This document shows, piece by piece, positions 36,509 through 46,874 of a DNA stretch of 64,000 bases. Both the position numbers and the translations under genes were made by a program. This stretch comes from Sodiomyces alkalinus F11 (Eukaryota > Ascomycota > Sordariomycetes > Glomerellales > Plectosphaerellaceae), in assembly GCF_003711515.1 (NCBI RefSeq), contig NW_021167079.1:919471-983470 (forward strand). The letters are read 5' to 3'. How positions within the stretch are numbered: the stretch's first letter is position 1; each line of letters begins with the position of its first letter. The notes beneath the pieces were generated by a model that made no database searches, was not told the origin of the DNA, and saw only the letters and a list, made by a program, of their open reading frames with translations.

Positions 36509-37113
36509 GGTGTCGTCGGTGGCTGAACTGGTAACGGGTAAAGAAAGGTCAGCGGGATATATGGATCAATTAGGAAGACGAACGATGCAAAGAGAGCTCA
36601 CGTACCTGTTCTGGTCTTCTTCAGTTGTCCAGTCTTCTGGCTCGGTGCTCTTGGTGCTCTTGATGAAGGGGACTGGACGACAAACAATTGATGTCTATGT
36701 CTGGAGCAAATTCAGAGGAATCGCACGAGTAAACGCAGGCGTCGCGTTCCCCAAAACCTTGAACGGTACCAAAGTCTCAGTACCTTATGTATCGAAGAAA
36801 GTACCTAAGGTACCGAAGAAAGTATCGAGTTCCACCGACGCTACGGCTGGATCCAGGGTCAAGCGAGCCATTCTACCTGTAGCCAATGGCGACTCTTTCC
36901 TGGGACCCACCTCGGAATATCGGGGGTTCTCTTGTTCCGCCTCGTCCATGTCGCAGTCGCAGTGACGTCCATTGGCAAATCAATCAAGTCATCCGCCCGA
37001 CCAACACCTCCGCTACCAGCATCACCAGCATCATCGCAAGCTTCTTTCTCCTCGACATCGGAGACGCTCACGATTCCCACTCCCAAGTGCCCATACCCAT
37101 TCTGGAAACGAAT
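36509..37113. other. Bidirectional promoter between Nup49 and Fip1
   Basis: About 600 bases between two divergent RNA and transport genes. A direct repeat (CGAAGAAAGTA) and palindromic GTACCTTA / CCTAAGGTACC motifs lie at about 36779-36830. No gene was seen. Confidence 0.5.
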
Positions 37114-38561
37114 ATGACAATGGACGTCGAAGACGAAGAAGATTTCTACTCCCCCGAGCCCTCTGTAGCTCCCGAAACGTCGGACGGAACAAACACAACA
37201 ACAAATGCTGGCGACAGCCACGTCGAAAGGGAGGCCACAGGTTCGGCGACACCAGCGCCGACAACCAATACCAATGTGGAGCCGAAGACTGAGCTTGAGC
37301 TTGAAGAGGGAGAAGAAGAAGACGAAGAAGGTCCCATGGACGAGGATGACGACGACTCGGTGAGTTCTGTCTTTTTTTATGCTTATAATTTCCCTGGACA
37401 TCCTGCAGGCAGTGCCTCGATTCTTCCACTAGATGCGCTGCACTGTCAGGCAACATTACCTACCATGGTCTTCTATACTAATCTCTCCGTGGTTCTAGGA
37501 CATCGAAATCGTCACCGAGAGGAAAGACGGCACAAAAGCGGCCCCGCCCACGTGAGTGAGCCGAGCTCACGCCCCTTTCTTCCTCCCTTGTTTCTCCCTT
37601 AATTCCCCATTGCTAACAAGCGATGGGACAGTCAATCGAGATATAGCGATATTAGGAACATTCCTCAACGATCGGCGTCCAACGACGTGTCCACGAAGCA
37701 ACCACCCGCCAGTAAATCCCCGCAACCAAAGATCGAATCCCCCGCCCAGCGACTCGCCGTCCCTAGCGCCGACAAGGCAGCCGCAGCTGCTTCGAGCTCC
37801 AAGATTGACATTAACGGAAACCCCATCTATACTCCGACCGGCAAGCACATAACCGCCATCAACATAGACGAAGGTGAGTTGGGCCGGGGGGGTTTTTTAC
37901 TTTTTTTTTTCTTCTTTTCTTTCTTTCTTCTTTTCTTTCTTTCTTCTTTCTTCTTTATCCTCTCATCTAACCACTCCCAGACCTCCCCGACAACGAAAAG
38001 CCCTGGCGCAAACCTGGCACCGACATCAGCGACTACTTCAACTACGGCTTCGACGAGTTCACCTGGGCCCTCTACGCCGCCAAACAAGAAGCCATCCGCA
38101 ACGAGTACAACCCCGACCTCATGATGGCCGGCAACAAGAAGATGATGGAGGACTTTGGCAGCATGATGATGATGGGCGGCATGAACATGCCCGGTGCCGC
38201 TGCCCCCGGGCCCCAGCCTGGCGGCCCCGCCCAACCCGGCATGTCCGCGATGCCGTCCATGGGCGCCATGCCCGGCATGGAGGGGATGCCGCCCGACATG
38301 CAGGCCATGATGCAGCAGATGATGGCCTCCGGCATGGATCCCAGCCAGATGGACCCCGGCGCCATGTCCGCCATGTTTGCCGGCATGCAGAACCAGGGTG
38401 CCGCCGCCGCCGCCGCGCAAGGGGGTGGCCAGGGGCAGGGGTTCGGTCAGGGCGGTGGTGGCTTTGGCGCGGGTGGTCAGGGTCAGTTTGGCGGTTATGA
38501 CCAGCAGGGGATGGTGGGACGGGGTGGGTTTGGGAGGGGGAGGGGTGGCCGGAGGTGGTAG
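37114..38561 (+). CDS. FIP1: Pre-mRNA polyadenylation factor Fip1
   Basis: Four exons (37114-37359, 37499-37551, 37632-37873, 37981-38561) join in frame to 373 residues. An acidic N terminus ([11 protein letters not shown], then a Glu/Asp run) is followed by a low-complexity linker. The Fip1 motif [23 protein letters not shown] is spelled from exon 4 and is diagnostic. The C terminus is Met/Pro/Gly-rich with MxGM-type repeats and ends in an Arg/Gly box ([14 protein letters not shown]). Fip1 tethers poly(A) polymerase to the cleavage and polyadenylation factor in the nucleus. A second in-frame ATG at 37120 could also serve as the start. Confidence 0.95.
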
Positions 38562-38927
38562 CCGGAGGTGGTGGCTTGTACAAAACACTCGGCAGGCATG
38601 GGACAACTGGGGACTGGCGGCGTTTAGGTGTCGGGCTTCCGGCTGGTCTGGTGGTTGGACAAGCCTATTTCTCTTGTAGGATGCAATGGGAGGAGGAGGA
38701 GGAGGAGGAGGAGATACCCAATAATAAAGTCATGTGCTTCCTCTATCCGGCGACGCGACTCACGAGGTGTATCGCCAACATCGCCAACATCACCACGTCA
38801 AACCCACAGGTCAGAATAGTATGAATTTCTGCCGTCTTTTACATCCAGTCAGGAGTCTTGACACATATGGGTACCTCATCCTTTACATCCAACTCAAGTC
38901 CCGTCGTCTCAAGCTCCTTGTCAAACT
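38562..38927. other. Convergent intergenic stretch
   Basis: Between Fip1 and the unknown gene on the minus strand. It contains a short GGAGGA repeat (about 38690-38713). No gene was seen. Confidence 0.6.
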
Positions 38928-40250
38928 TCACAACCACAACGCTCTCCTCACGTCGCTGACAACGTCAACATGGCTTTCCTCGTCCACAACCGAAAGCACA
39001 TCCCTCATTTTCTCCATCCACTTCTGCCACTCCCCCCTCAAGATCCCAGATTCGACAATCGATGCAACAATATAATCCCTCGGAAGACGCGCGATAAAGT
39101 CCATCCCGTCCTCGGATCCCGGGCCCTTCTTCGCCGTGTCGTCGCACGTAGCAGGGGGCCCCCAAAGCCCAGCAACTCCCACCACGACCCTCAAAGCATC
39201 CACGTCGCAAAACCTCACCCGAACGCCAGCCATCTCCACGTCCCGGGCCTCGATCTCGGGGGTCCGCTTCCACTCCTTCCACAGCCCGAAGCGCTTACGC
39301 CGCCACCTCCCGAAATCAAACTCGTGGCACGTCATCCCGCCCGGTCGCGCGAGGCCGAGGGTCGAGACGAGGTAGTCGGCGCGGTAGATCCGACGCAGGT
39401 GGGCCTCGACTAGGTTCTCTGCCGGCTGGGAGGCGGGGGGGAGGCCCAAGGACAGGATGGCCTGCTCGACGGCGGCGCGCGGGACGGCGTTGAGGGGGTG
39501 GTTCCATGTTCGGAGCGGGAAGGAGTCGCGGTAGAGCTGGACTTTGATGAGCGTGTGGCGGGAGGCGTCTTCTTCTGCTTCGCGTTGCTTTCGTTGGCGT
39601 TCGGTTTCTTGGGTGTCGTGGATTTCTTGCTGGTGGGAGCGGCAGAGGAAGAATGCGATCCATCTCCTGAGCTGTGAGGAGATGGGTCTGCTTCTTGGTT
39701 TTGATTGTCGGTCTTCTTGGGGGTTCTGTTCGTCTGCTGGTGGTTGTTGTTCTGCGGTTGGTGCGACTGGCTCTTCCCCAAGTTCCCCCTGCAAAGTTAT
39801 AGGAGGAGTAAGTGGAGTGGTAGGTGGTGGTGAAGGCGAAGGTGAAGGTGAAGGTGAAGGTGAAGGAGGAGGCGGTGGAGGAGGAGGATGCCAACCTGAA
39901 CACCATGCCGCGGGTGCGCCGCTGCTCGTGCGGTGTGCGGCATGACAGAACATCCTGTCCATTACATCGATCATGTATTCCCTGTCGTCGTTGCCACTCC
40001 CGTCTTCCGTCTTCGCGCCCCTGTTCTCTTCTTCTCTCATATAATATTCGATTGTGCCCTGACCAAAATGTTTGCACAAAAGGCTGACAATGGCATGATC
40101 GATATCCTCCAGGGCACCGTAACCGAGATCGGGATCGGGGATGTATGCTGGCCGCGGCCTGAACGGGTTCTCTTCGGCCTCCATGTCCGTGTCTGGGTCG
40201 TGATACGGTTGAATCAGACCCAGGACACGCGTATATGCTGTTTCAGGCAT
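38928..40250 (-). CDS. Unrecognised 440-residue protein
   Basis: A single uninterrupted frame of 440 codons starting MPETAYTRVLGLIQPYHDPD. No family is recognised. There is no signal peptide and no clear membrane segment. The first 115 residues look folded (EDIDHAIVSLLCKHFGQGTIEYYM). A Pro/Ser-rich run with PS repeats lies at about 123-147 and a disordered Gln/Pro/Arg-rich part at 150-200. A second folded part (about 230-440) has many Trp and Arg residues, such as FGRWRRKRFGLWKEWKRTPEIEARDVEMAG. Codon use is GC-rich like its neighbours, which supports a real gene. A lineage-specific fungal protein is the most cautious reading. Confidence 0.7.
   Translation of the reverse strand: MPETAYTRVLGLIQPYHDPDTDMEAEENPFRPRPAYIPDPDLGYGALEDIDHAIVSLLCKHFGQGTIEYYMREEENRGAKTEDGSGNDDREYMIDVMDRMFCHAAHRTSSGAPAAWCSGWHPPPPPPPPSPSPSPSPSPSPPPTTPLTPPITLQGELGEEPVAPTAEQQPPADEQNPQEDRQSKPRSRPISSQLRRWIAFFLCRSHQQEIHDTQETERQRKQREAEEDASRHTLIKVQLYRDSFPLRTWNHPLNAVPRAAVEQAILSLGLPPASQPAENLVEAHLRRIYRADYLVSTLGLARPGGMTCHEFDFGRWRRKRFGLWKEWKRTPEIEARDVEMAGVRVRFCDVDALRVVVGVAGLWGPPATCDDTAKKGPGSEDGMDFIARLPRDYIVASIVESGILRGEWQKWMEKMRDVLSVVDEESHVDVVSDVRRALWL
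39837..39869 (+). repeat. GAAGGT hexanucleotide repeat coding a Pro-Ser run
   Basis: The unit GAAGGT is repeated about five times. On the minus strand it codes the alternating Pro-Ser stretch of the unrecognised 440-residue protein. Confidence 0.85.
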
Positions 40251-40913
40251 GGTCCTGGTGTATTTTCTTTCCTTTCTCCTTTTGTTATTTCTTCCTCAAG
40301 ACCCCTATAAGCTGTGAGGTGCTATATGCTCATTCTGACCAGATGGTTGGGGCTATGTCTTGGCCTAGATGCGACGATATGGATACTGGATAACTCTTCT
40401 GTCCAGGGATGCTGCAGTTTCGTTTTCGTGATACAATGACATTGAAGGTAACGGGAATGTGGCAAGACTTGGTCCGTAGGGATTTGAATGGGTAATTAGG
40501 AGGGTTGGGTGGCGTCTAGTCTTGACTCTGTGAAGAGGCAGAGAGTTTGCGGGGAGTCGCTGAGGCAGACGTGGCGTATGGATGCTAACTGCCATGATGC
40601 AGCAGAAACGCCGGGGGAGAAAGACTAAGAGCCATAGAGTGGTTAGGAATACGGTGGAAAGCATGGCTTGTTAGTGCACTTGGAGGCGCAACTGGCGCAA
40701 ATATGCCTTTCCTGGCTTTTCACTCAAGGCGTTCCGTCGTAACTTGTGTAGGGTATCGAAAAGGGAAAAGGGAAAAGGGGTAAGGGGTAAGGGGTAAGGG
40801 GTCGGTATCCAAGTCATGGCCATATACTCCAACAGCGTTACGTAGAGTCCGGCCATCTCCCCCCTGAATCTCATCCTTCCTGGGAATGTACTTCATCTCT
40901 TCAGACTCTTCTC
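40251..40913. other. Intergenic, no gene seen
   Basis: Upstream side of the 440-residue gene. It holds an AAAGGGAAAAGGGGTAAGGGGTAAGGGGTAAGG purine repeat at about 40759-40800. Confidence 0.5.
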
Positions 40914-42129
40914 CTAAGCCCCTGGCCGGGAGTAGTCAAGTTCTCGTACCCTCTTCCAGACCTCCCTCGCCACCCGTTCCTGTGCCTGTCGCCCAGTCTC
41001 TGTCCCAGAATCACCCGCCGGTCTGTTCATCGTCAGCTCCCAAATGCCTCCAATATCAGAGGGTGGGTGATATCATACCATTCCCAGCAACCCCCTTCCC
41101 ACCAGATATCCAACGATCCCATGGCTGTGTGTGCCAAATCCATAGTCGCGTTTAGTATGCCACGTCAGTCATCTCCCCCCAAACATAAAAGCAAAGAACA
41201 GCAAGGACCAAGGATGACTTTCCTCCCTCAAGCTCCTCATCCCATGCACCATCCCCCCTTTTCCATTCCGGCCCCTCAATCTTAGTCGCCATATTCACAA
41301 AACTCTCACCCTTGCGCTGCAAAATCCCATGAGACCCGTCTCTTCTACCCTTCCCCCACTCGCAAGAGAAGACACAACCCTTGGGCGCCCCCGCTGGCAA
41401 CGGCGGCACGGGATCCCTCACGAGAGGTAAACGCAACAGACCACCACCCAGCGCATGCCCGCCGTCTAACCAGGCGCCACGACCCACATAGGCGCGAAAC
41501 AACTGCGAGAGGGAACGAAACATAAACAACACTTGTCACGGGCCGGCCGCCCAGAAAAGAAGGCGACGGAGACGCAAAAGACGGCGGAACAGACGCGTAA
41601 AGTTGACGGTGCCGTCAAGGGGGTCGACGACCCAGGTCGGGGCGGAGGTGACGAGGTAGTCCCGAGATGAGCCGGCCGAGTAGGATTCCTCGCCTAGGAA
41701 GTGGTGCGTTGGGTACTTTGCTTGTATGGAGTGGAGGTGCGGATGAAGGATTCGATGTCTTGGGTTTTCGTTCTTGTCAGCTTACACATGTTGCAATTCT
41801 CGAGGTGGTGTTGTACTGATGGTAGACCGTAGAGGCGTCTGTGGTAAGGTGTGTGTGTATCTGTAAGGGGCTGGGACAACTTCGAAGATGTAGATAGACA
41901 TGCGGCATGCCTCACCTCGGGTCAACCTAAGTGACAATATCCACGGAGCTATCCTTTTCCTCTACGGCGGCTTCGGCTTCCCGACAGTTCTCCTCCTGAG
42001 AACCTGGAGCCTGGCGCGAGCTGCGGCCATGAGCTTGTCCCCGGCACTTTTGCCGAGTTGGATGGCAAAGTCATAGATCTCGCGTAGCTCCGTATTATTC
42101 AAGTCCATGTCGTGCTTGTGTTTCGCCAT
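40914..42129 (-). pseudogene. Inositol-monophosphatase-like quinate gene (qutG/qa-x type), disabled
   Basis: Reading the minus strand in pieces recovers nearly a full protein of the IMPase superfamily. It starts MDLNNTELREIYDFAIQLGKSAGDKLMAAARAR, then KDSSVDIVT, DIESFIRTS, IQAKYPTHHFLGEESYSAGSSRDYLV, and TWVVDPLDGTVNF (the metal-binding DPxDGTxN motif, 41601-41638). LFRAYVGRGAWLDGG, SLDIWWEGGCWEW and the end VWKRVRELDYSRPGA follow. These pieces lie in different frames. Visible lesions are a TAG at 41927-41929 where the family has Gln (CAG to TAG), a nearby 1-base shift, a 5-base tandem duplication (41727-41736), and further shifts after NFT and before the WWEGG block. The similarity is to QutG/qa-x of the quinate cluster. 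Next door is the qutC-type gene. Confidence 0.85.
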
Positions 42130-42981
42130 CGCGATTCGGCTCGTTTTCCGGTTGTCGTTCTGTTCTGTAACCTCTGTCGTGTGAGTACGGGGGCTGAGTG
42201 AGCTACGCCTTTACACGTAGCACAGGGCGTCGATGTCGTCAAGTCACAGGGAGGAAGAGAGGATTGTTCTACAATTTTCTCAAGGCAGCTCGCTCGGAGG
42301 TTCTCGGAGTGTCGGTGTCGGAGTGTCCGGCGTTGTAATCATAAAGTGCGGGTGTTGGAAGAATAATGATGAAAGGTCAGAACATGGTAAGGGAGTACGA
42401 GGATTATAGTCGAGGAAGCACGGCTAATGATATCACCTAAGATCGGGCAACCTGCAGTGCAGCCTGCAGGACACAACGTCGACAGCTGACGCTCCTTGTC
42501 GTCCGTCATGTTTGGTCACTGGTGAGCCCCAGACTCAGAGAGCGCGCAATGGTTCCGCCCACTACCCAGACTAAAGATCTCGGCTTAGGTCGGCCCATTA
42601 GCCGCCAAGCATGCTATGTGGGACAGTGGATAATCAGTAAACTGGGGGAAGGACTTGTTGGGGGCAGCAATGGTCTAGGGGGCAAAGGAGGTCGAGGTGG
42701 AAACGCGATGCGAGGATCATTGCCAACATGAAGCCTCTTAATAGCTTCATGTGGCCAGAAATTGGTAAACCGTCTTGAATTTTGTAGTCAACATGATCTG
42801 AAATACATTATGTTCTAATTGATGGTAAAAACCCTATGCATATGTGGCTGTCCTTATTCGTGCTCGCTTCTTGTCGTTGCGTAACATGCCTTTGCCCCTG
42901 TCCCGGGTAAAACAGAAAAGAGTTGACAACTCCCTCGTCACGTCCGTCTACCAAAGTCGTCCGTCAGCCCGCTGCCCATCC
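42130..42981. other. Intergenic between the quinate pseudogene and dehydratase
   Basis: About 850 bases. No frame resembles catabolic dehydroquinase, which neighbours these genes in the Neurospora qa cluster. Nothing else was recognised. Confidence 0.5.
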
Positions 42982-44061
42982 TCACAGCGACGCCGTCATC
43001 ATCATGGTATCCTCTGCCTCAACCAACCGCATATCGCGAACCAGCTTCACCCAAGACAAAGCCCCCCTCTGGGCCAGCTCCTCAGGAACAGCCGGATCCT
43101 CGTCGACGATGCGCCGGTGAAACAATTCCAAGCTAACCCACCCCTCAAACCCAAGCCCCTGGAAAATGGCCGCCGCCATCTCCCTCACGGGGAGGTAAGC
43201 ACCCCTCGAAGTCTCGCCGTAGAACAGCCGGCAATTGCGCGACCACATCATCCTAGGCGGCTGCTCCCCATTCCAGAACGCGTGGCCGGGGCGCAACGGC
43301 TCGCGCAACCGCTCCGCATCAACGACCTGCACGTAGAACACCCGCGCCGGGTCGACCGAGGCGACAAGCCGCCCCATGGACGCGCGAACCGCCTCCTCCG
43401 CATTCGAAATCGAACCCGAACCGGCCAAGCCAGTCTCGGCCGCGGGATCCGCGTAGATCCGTCCCGCCATGTTGAACGTATCGAGACAAAGCCCGAAATT
43501 GGGCCGGTCGACCCGGCAGACCACGTCCCAGCTCTCCTCCCACGTGTCGACGCGGGTACCCCACGCCAAGCTCTCGAACGTAAGACGCACAGGCGGGGAC
43601 GCGGCGGCGGCGGCGGCCAGGTCGGCGATCTCGCGCAGGTCCGCGACGTGGAGGTCGAGGTCCGGCGAGACCTGGTCGGCGGGGAGGACGTTGGAGGCGA
43701 CGGCGATGAGGGAGGTGCCGAGGGCGTGGCAGAGGCGGAGCCAGAGGCGGAACTCGTCGACGCGGCGGGCGTGGTGGGCGCGGTCGACGAGGCCTTCGTA
43801 GTGCTGGAAGGGTTGCAGGTTGAGGATGGTGAGGCGGCGGTCGGCGCAGAGCTGACGCACGTACCGCGCGGCGGCGAGCTGGTTGGCTACGACGGAGGCG
43901 CCGCCTTCGGGGAAGCGGTCGGCCATGTCCATGAGGTCTTCGTGCCAGAGCTCGATGCCGCCGTAGTTGTACTTGGCGGCCATGTCGAGTTTGTGCTCCA
44001 GGGTGTGGCCGGCCCAGCACCGGCCGAGGGAGACGGTGCTGATGGCTAGACGGCAGGGCAT
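42982..44061 (-). CDS. qutC: 3-Dehydroshikimate dehydratase (qa-4/qutC type)
   Basis: A single exon codes 359 residues, the usual length. The enzyme converts 3-dehydroshikimate to protocatechuate, the last step of the fungal quinate pathway before ring cleavage. The protein is a TIM barrel of the AP-endonuclease-2 type. The start MPCRLAISTVSLGRCWAGHTLEHKLD matches the qa-4 N terminus. Other matches are GIELWHEDL, LTFESLAWGTRVDTWEESWDVV, RPNFGLCLDTFNMAGRIYADP, VFYVQVVDAERL, RMMWSRNCRLFYGE, RGAYLPV and GWVSLELF. Metal ligands are expected at the Glu of FESLAW, the Asp of CLDTFN, the Gln of VQVVDAE and the Glu of SLELF, and all four are present. The gene looks functional although the neighbouring qutG-like gene is broken. 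Confidence 0.94.
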   Translation of the reverse strand: MPCRLAISTVSLGRCWAGHTLEHKLDMAAKYNYGGIELWHEDLMDMADRFPEGGASVVANQLAAARYVRQLCADRRLTILNLQPFQHYEGLVDRAHHARRVDEFRLWLRLCHALGTSLIAVASNVLPADQVSPDLDLHVADLREIADLAAAAAASPPVRLTFESLAWGTRVDTWEESWDVVCRVDRPNFGLCLDTFNMAGRIYADPAAETGLAGSGSISNAEEAVRASMGRLVASVDPARVFYVQVVDAERLREPLRPGHAFWNGEQPPRMMWSRNCRLFYGETSRGAYLPVREMAAAIFQGLGFEGWVSLELFHRRIVDEDPAVPEELAQRGALSWVKLVRDMRLVEAEDTMMMTASL

Positions 44062-45870
44062 GGTGGCTTTCGTTGGAATTGGGCTTGAGGTCTATCAAGA
44101 GGGATGTATGGAGTCTGGAACGAATGTAACTTCTCAGAAGTTTGAAGCTTCTCAGGGTGATGGGGGAGTGTTGATAGAGCTGGAGAGGGAGAGAGTCTTA
44201 TAAGACGGGACGATTGCGAGAGAAAGACCAAAAAGGCTCGAGCGAAGACGTAGGAGAATAAGTAGGAGAAGAGGGACGTGCGAACAGGGGAAAACAGGGA
44301 AGAGTGGTTCACGATTTTATCTATTCAAACAAAATGAGCAGAAGCAAAGGCTTGAATGGAGTACTCGTAGGGTATATGCAGAGAATATGCAAGGATAGAC
44401 GGCAAAGCAACATGTGAGTAGAAACCGAGGGCAGAGAAGATGAGACTAAAAGCCACAGATAAGCCGGGAATGTATGTACGATGTAAGGACGCGTGAGGAA
44501 ACCAACGTCTCGGTCTCGGTCTCGGTCTCGGTCTCGCCTGATACTGGGAACACGGCGGGGGCCTGGTCGAGATTAGCGCTGTATGATGACGAGTCCAGGA
44601 TATTGAGTAACAGAAGATTCTACGAGAGTGTAAACGTAGCGAGGGAAGAATGCACCGGAGGGGGTATCACTATATGCTGGTAACATGACGGGGGGAAGAT
44701 GCGAGGGTTCCAACTTCCAAGAACCAACTTTCAAGGAAAACGTGGGAGAGAACAAAAAAAACAAAGGAGACCATATAGTACTGGCAGTGTAGTGTAGAAC
44801 ATAACGGCCCCAGCCGGGTACAGACAGCAAAAAATAGGCTCGTTGCACGACGTATTCGCACAACGACTGTTTCTCCCTCTCTCTGCCGTGCAGTCCGTGA
44901 CTCCCCGTACTCGCCTATCCGAGGACCAGGCTGCGGCGTGGCGAGAAGAGGGAACAAAAAAACGGGATGAACGTTCGCCCTCTGGTCTGTCAGACTTGGC
45001 TGTCGTGGACCCCGGGGTCCCCTATCTCTTGATTTCTCTTGTCTGTCGTGCAGCGCTGTGCTCATGTTGGCTGAGGTCAGCTGGAAAGCGAAAGCCGAAA
45101 GCGCATTTGGCCGAAGGTAACCGATCAGAATTTCATCATTATCATAATCATCGGGATTCTTAAAGCTCGAAGACACGGCGGGGGGTGGAGGTGAAGGATG
45201 AAATGTGTAATGACTTATCCTTGGATGGAAATAGGAGGCGTTGCCGCGTTGGTGTTGGATGTTCGTCAAGGTGAAGTTCGGTGAAGAACATGTGTTGTAA
45301 ATGTGGGTCCAATTCTATATACTGATTGGTCAATATAGTTACCGCCTACTGTGGGTCTTACGGAATTACGGATAGGTACGTAATTACTTGGCGTGAAGTA
45401 CCCATAATCCCCAGCCACAACCGTCGGTGTACAACGTACAAAGTAATAGTAGATACCGTGGCAGTGGCGGATGATAATAATTGAGGCTGGTGAACACGTG
45501 AAAGACGTCATGGTGGATGACTAACAAACATGCCAATGTCTCCCGCCCAGCCCTTGTTTCAACAATCATCAAGCGACATGATCAATTCATGAGCATTTGG
45601 ACAACGTACACATACACAGCTTCTTGATCTCACAAACTTAGTACTTAGTCTCGTAAGTCTATCTCTTCCTGGTAAGTACCTGTATATAAGAACTCAGAAA
45701 CCGAGCTGACATGTCCTTAGCATCATATCGCACATTATACCTTATCAGTTGTAACTTATACCTGCACACATATAAGAAGCCAGGGGAAACAAGGGAGGGA
45801 GACCGCGACCTCCACAACTCCAGCACTCGTCAACCGGCTGATCCTGCTCCTTTACGGTTTACCATTCACA
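44062..45870. other. Intergenic, divergent flank of the dehydratase
   Basis: About 1.8 kb with no supportable gene and no recognisable quinate permease, dehydrogenase or regulator. It includes a GTCTCG hexamer repeated five times at 44507-44536. Confidence 0.5.
44507..44536 (+). repeat. GTCTCG hexamer repeat, five copies
   Basis: Five perfect tandem copies of GTCTCG lie upstream of the dehydratase gene. A simple microsatellite. Confidence 0.9.
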
Positions 45871-46092
45871 ATGGACAAGGGAAATGGCCCTGGACGACTA
45901 CCGAGGCAGGAGCGCGAGTTTGCGCCGTGGGAACTCAAGTTCTTCGACACCGTCGCCAAGATCCACTGGGCGCTCTTCTATTTCATGACCTTCATCATGA
46001 TCGCCGGCTTCGTCGCAGGCTTTATCAAGTTCATTTATAACTGGCGGGCAAAGAGCACTTCGCGGGACCTTGAGGGGAAGAAGAAGATATGA
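45871..46092 (+). CDS. Small single-pass membrane protein 1 (73 aa)
   Basis: A 73-residue frame with no known family. The N-terminal 28 residues are polar (PRQEREFAPWELKFFD). One hydrophobic helix covers about residues 31-56 (ALFYFMTFIMIAGFVAGFIKFI). A short basic tail follows and contains RDLEG at 65-69. The ATG sits at the end of a TATA-bearing upstream region and has A at -3. It is the first of four small genes on the same strand within 3.8 kb, each coding one membrane helix, a basic juxtamembrane part and a (D/G)LE motif. Such short frames can be chance, but composition and context favour a real gene. Confidence 0.55.
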   Translation: MDKGNGPGRLPRQEREFAPWELKFFDTVAKIHWALFYFMTFIMIAGFVAGFIKFIYNWRAKSTSRDLEGKKKI

Positions 46093-46535
46093 GCACTGTC
46101 CTGTGAGCCTGTAAGGTGACTAAGGGGCTGGTTCGTGGACGGTGGCGGGGGATGCGCCCGTATGAGCAGCGGCCGGGTGAACTTTACTTTACTCCCAACG
46201 ATCTAAAGATGCTTGGAAGTAACTTTATGTATGTAATGTAGATGGTTCTTCATGGTCAAATTTGGGCGCCAGGTACTAATTGTACCCTATACTTGAAGCC
46301 ATGACTGAGTTTGGGTCCTCACAGCGATGGTCCATGGTCCTGGACGCCCCTTTAAAACCCCCAGTGCCTTTAAAGATCCCTTCTTCAGCTGGCCATCTCC
46401 TGTCTCACCTCCCTACCTTATACTTCACCTCGATTGACGCTCCCACCAAGATACCAAGATACCACGAACCCGAACCCGAAGCAAGAAGCAGAAACACCAT
46501 TGTCAACCAGAACCCCGAACAAAACATTCTACAAA
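46093..46535. other. Spacer between small membrane genes 1 and 2
   Basis: About 440 bases with no gene. A TTTAAAA element near 46351 lies about 185 bases before the next start codon and could serve its promoter. Confidence 0.4.
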
Positions 46536-46874
46536 ATGGGCTTCATTCTTTACGTGATCGAAATCTTCGACATTGCGCACATGGACCTTTACAACCAAGT
46601 TGCCACCATTTTCCCCTTCTGGATCGCCCTCCCCTTGTCGACGTATCTCTTCCTCCTGTTGATCGTTTTCATGTGGAATTTCAACGACATCTGCATCAAT
46701 GCCGCCTCTCGAAAAATCTCAGGCTGGCTGCGCAAGAGGAGGGCGAATGGAACACGTCAAACTGTTGGGCAGGACCTCGAGAAGGGCCTATGCGCCGGGG
46801 GAGGACCAGAGAGCACGTCACGCTTGCAGCCCCATACTGTGAAGGACGGGATACGAGAGAAGGTCGGCGCATAA
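46536..46874 (+). CDS. Small single-pass membrane protein 2 (112 aa)
   Basis: A 112-residue frame starting MGFILYVIEIFDIAHMDLYN. One strong hydrophobic helix lies at about residues 25-47 (IFPFWIALPLSTYLFLLLIVF); the first ten residues are also hydrophobic and could be a partial signal. After the helix come a basic stretch (SGWLRKRRANG) and QDLEKG at 79-84, then a polar tail. No family is recognised. The ATG chosen has a run of A before it, a common fungal context, and opens the longest stretch with this pattern. Same strand and layout as the three neighbouring small membrane genes. Confidence 0.55.
   Translation: MGFILYVIEIFDIAHMDLYNQVATIFPFWIALPLSTYLFLLLIVFMWNFNDICINAASRKISGWLRKRRANGTRQTVGQDLEKGLCAGGGPESTSRLQPHTVKDGIREKVGA

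Noticed and set aside
36509..37113. Small frame upstream of Fip1 as part of its first exon
   Set aside because: The Fip1-like acidic N terminus starts at 37114; upstream residues are Ser/His/Pro-rich leader sequence.
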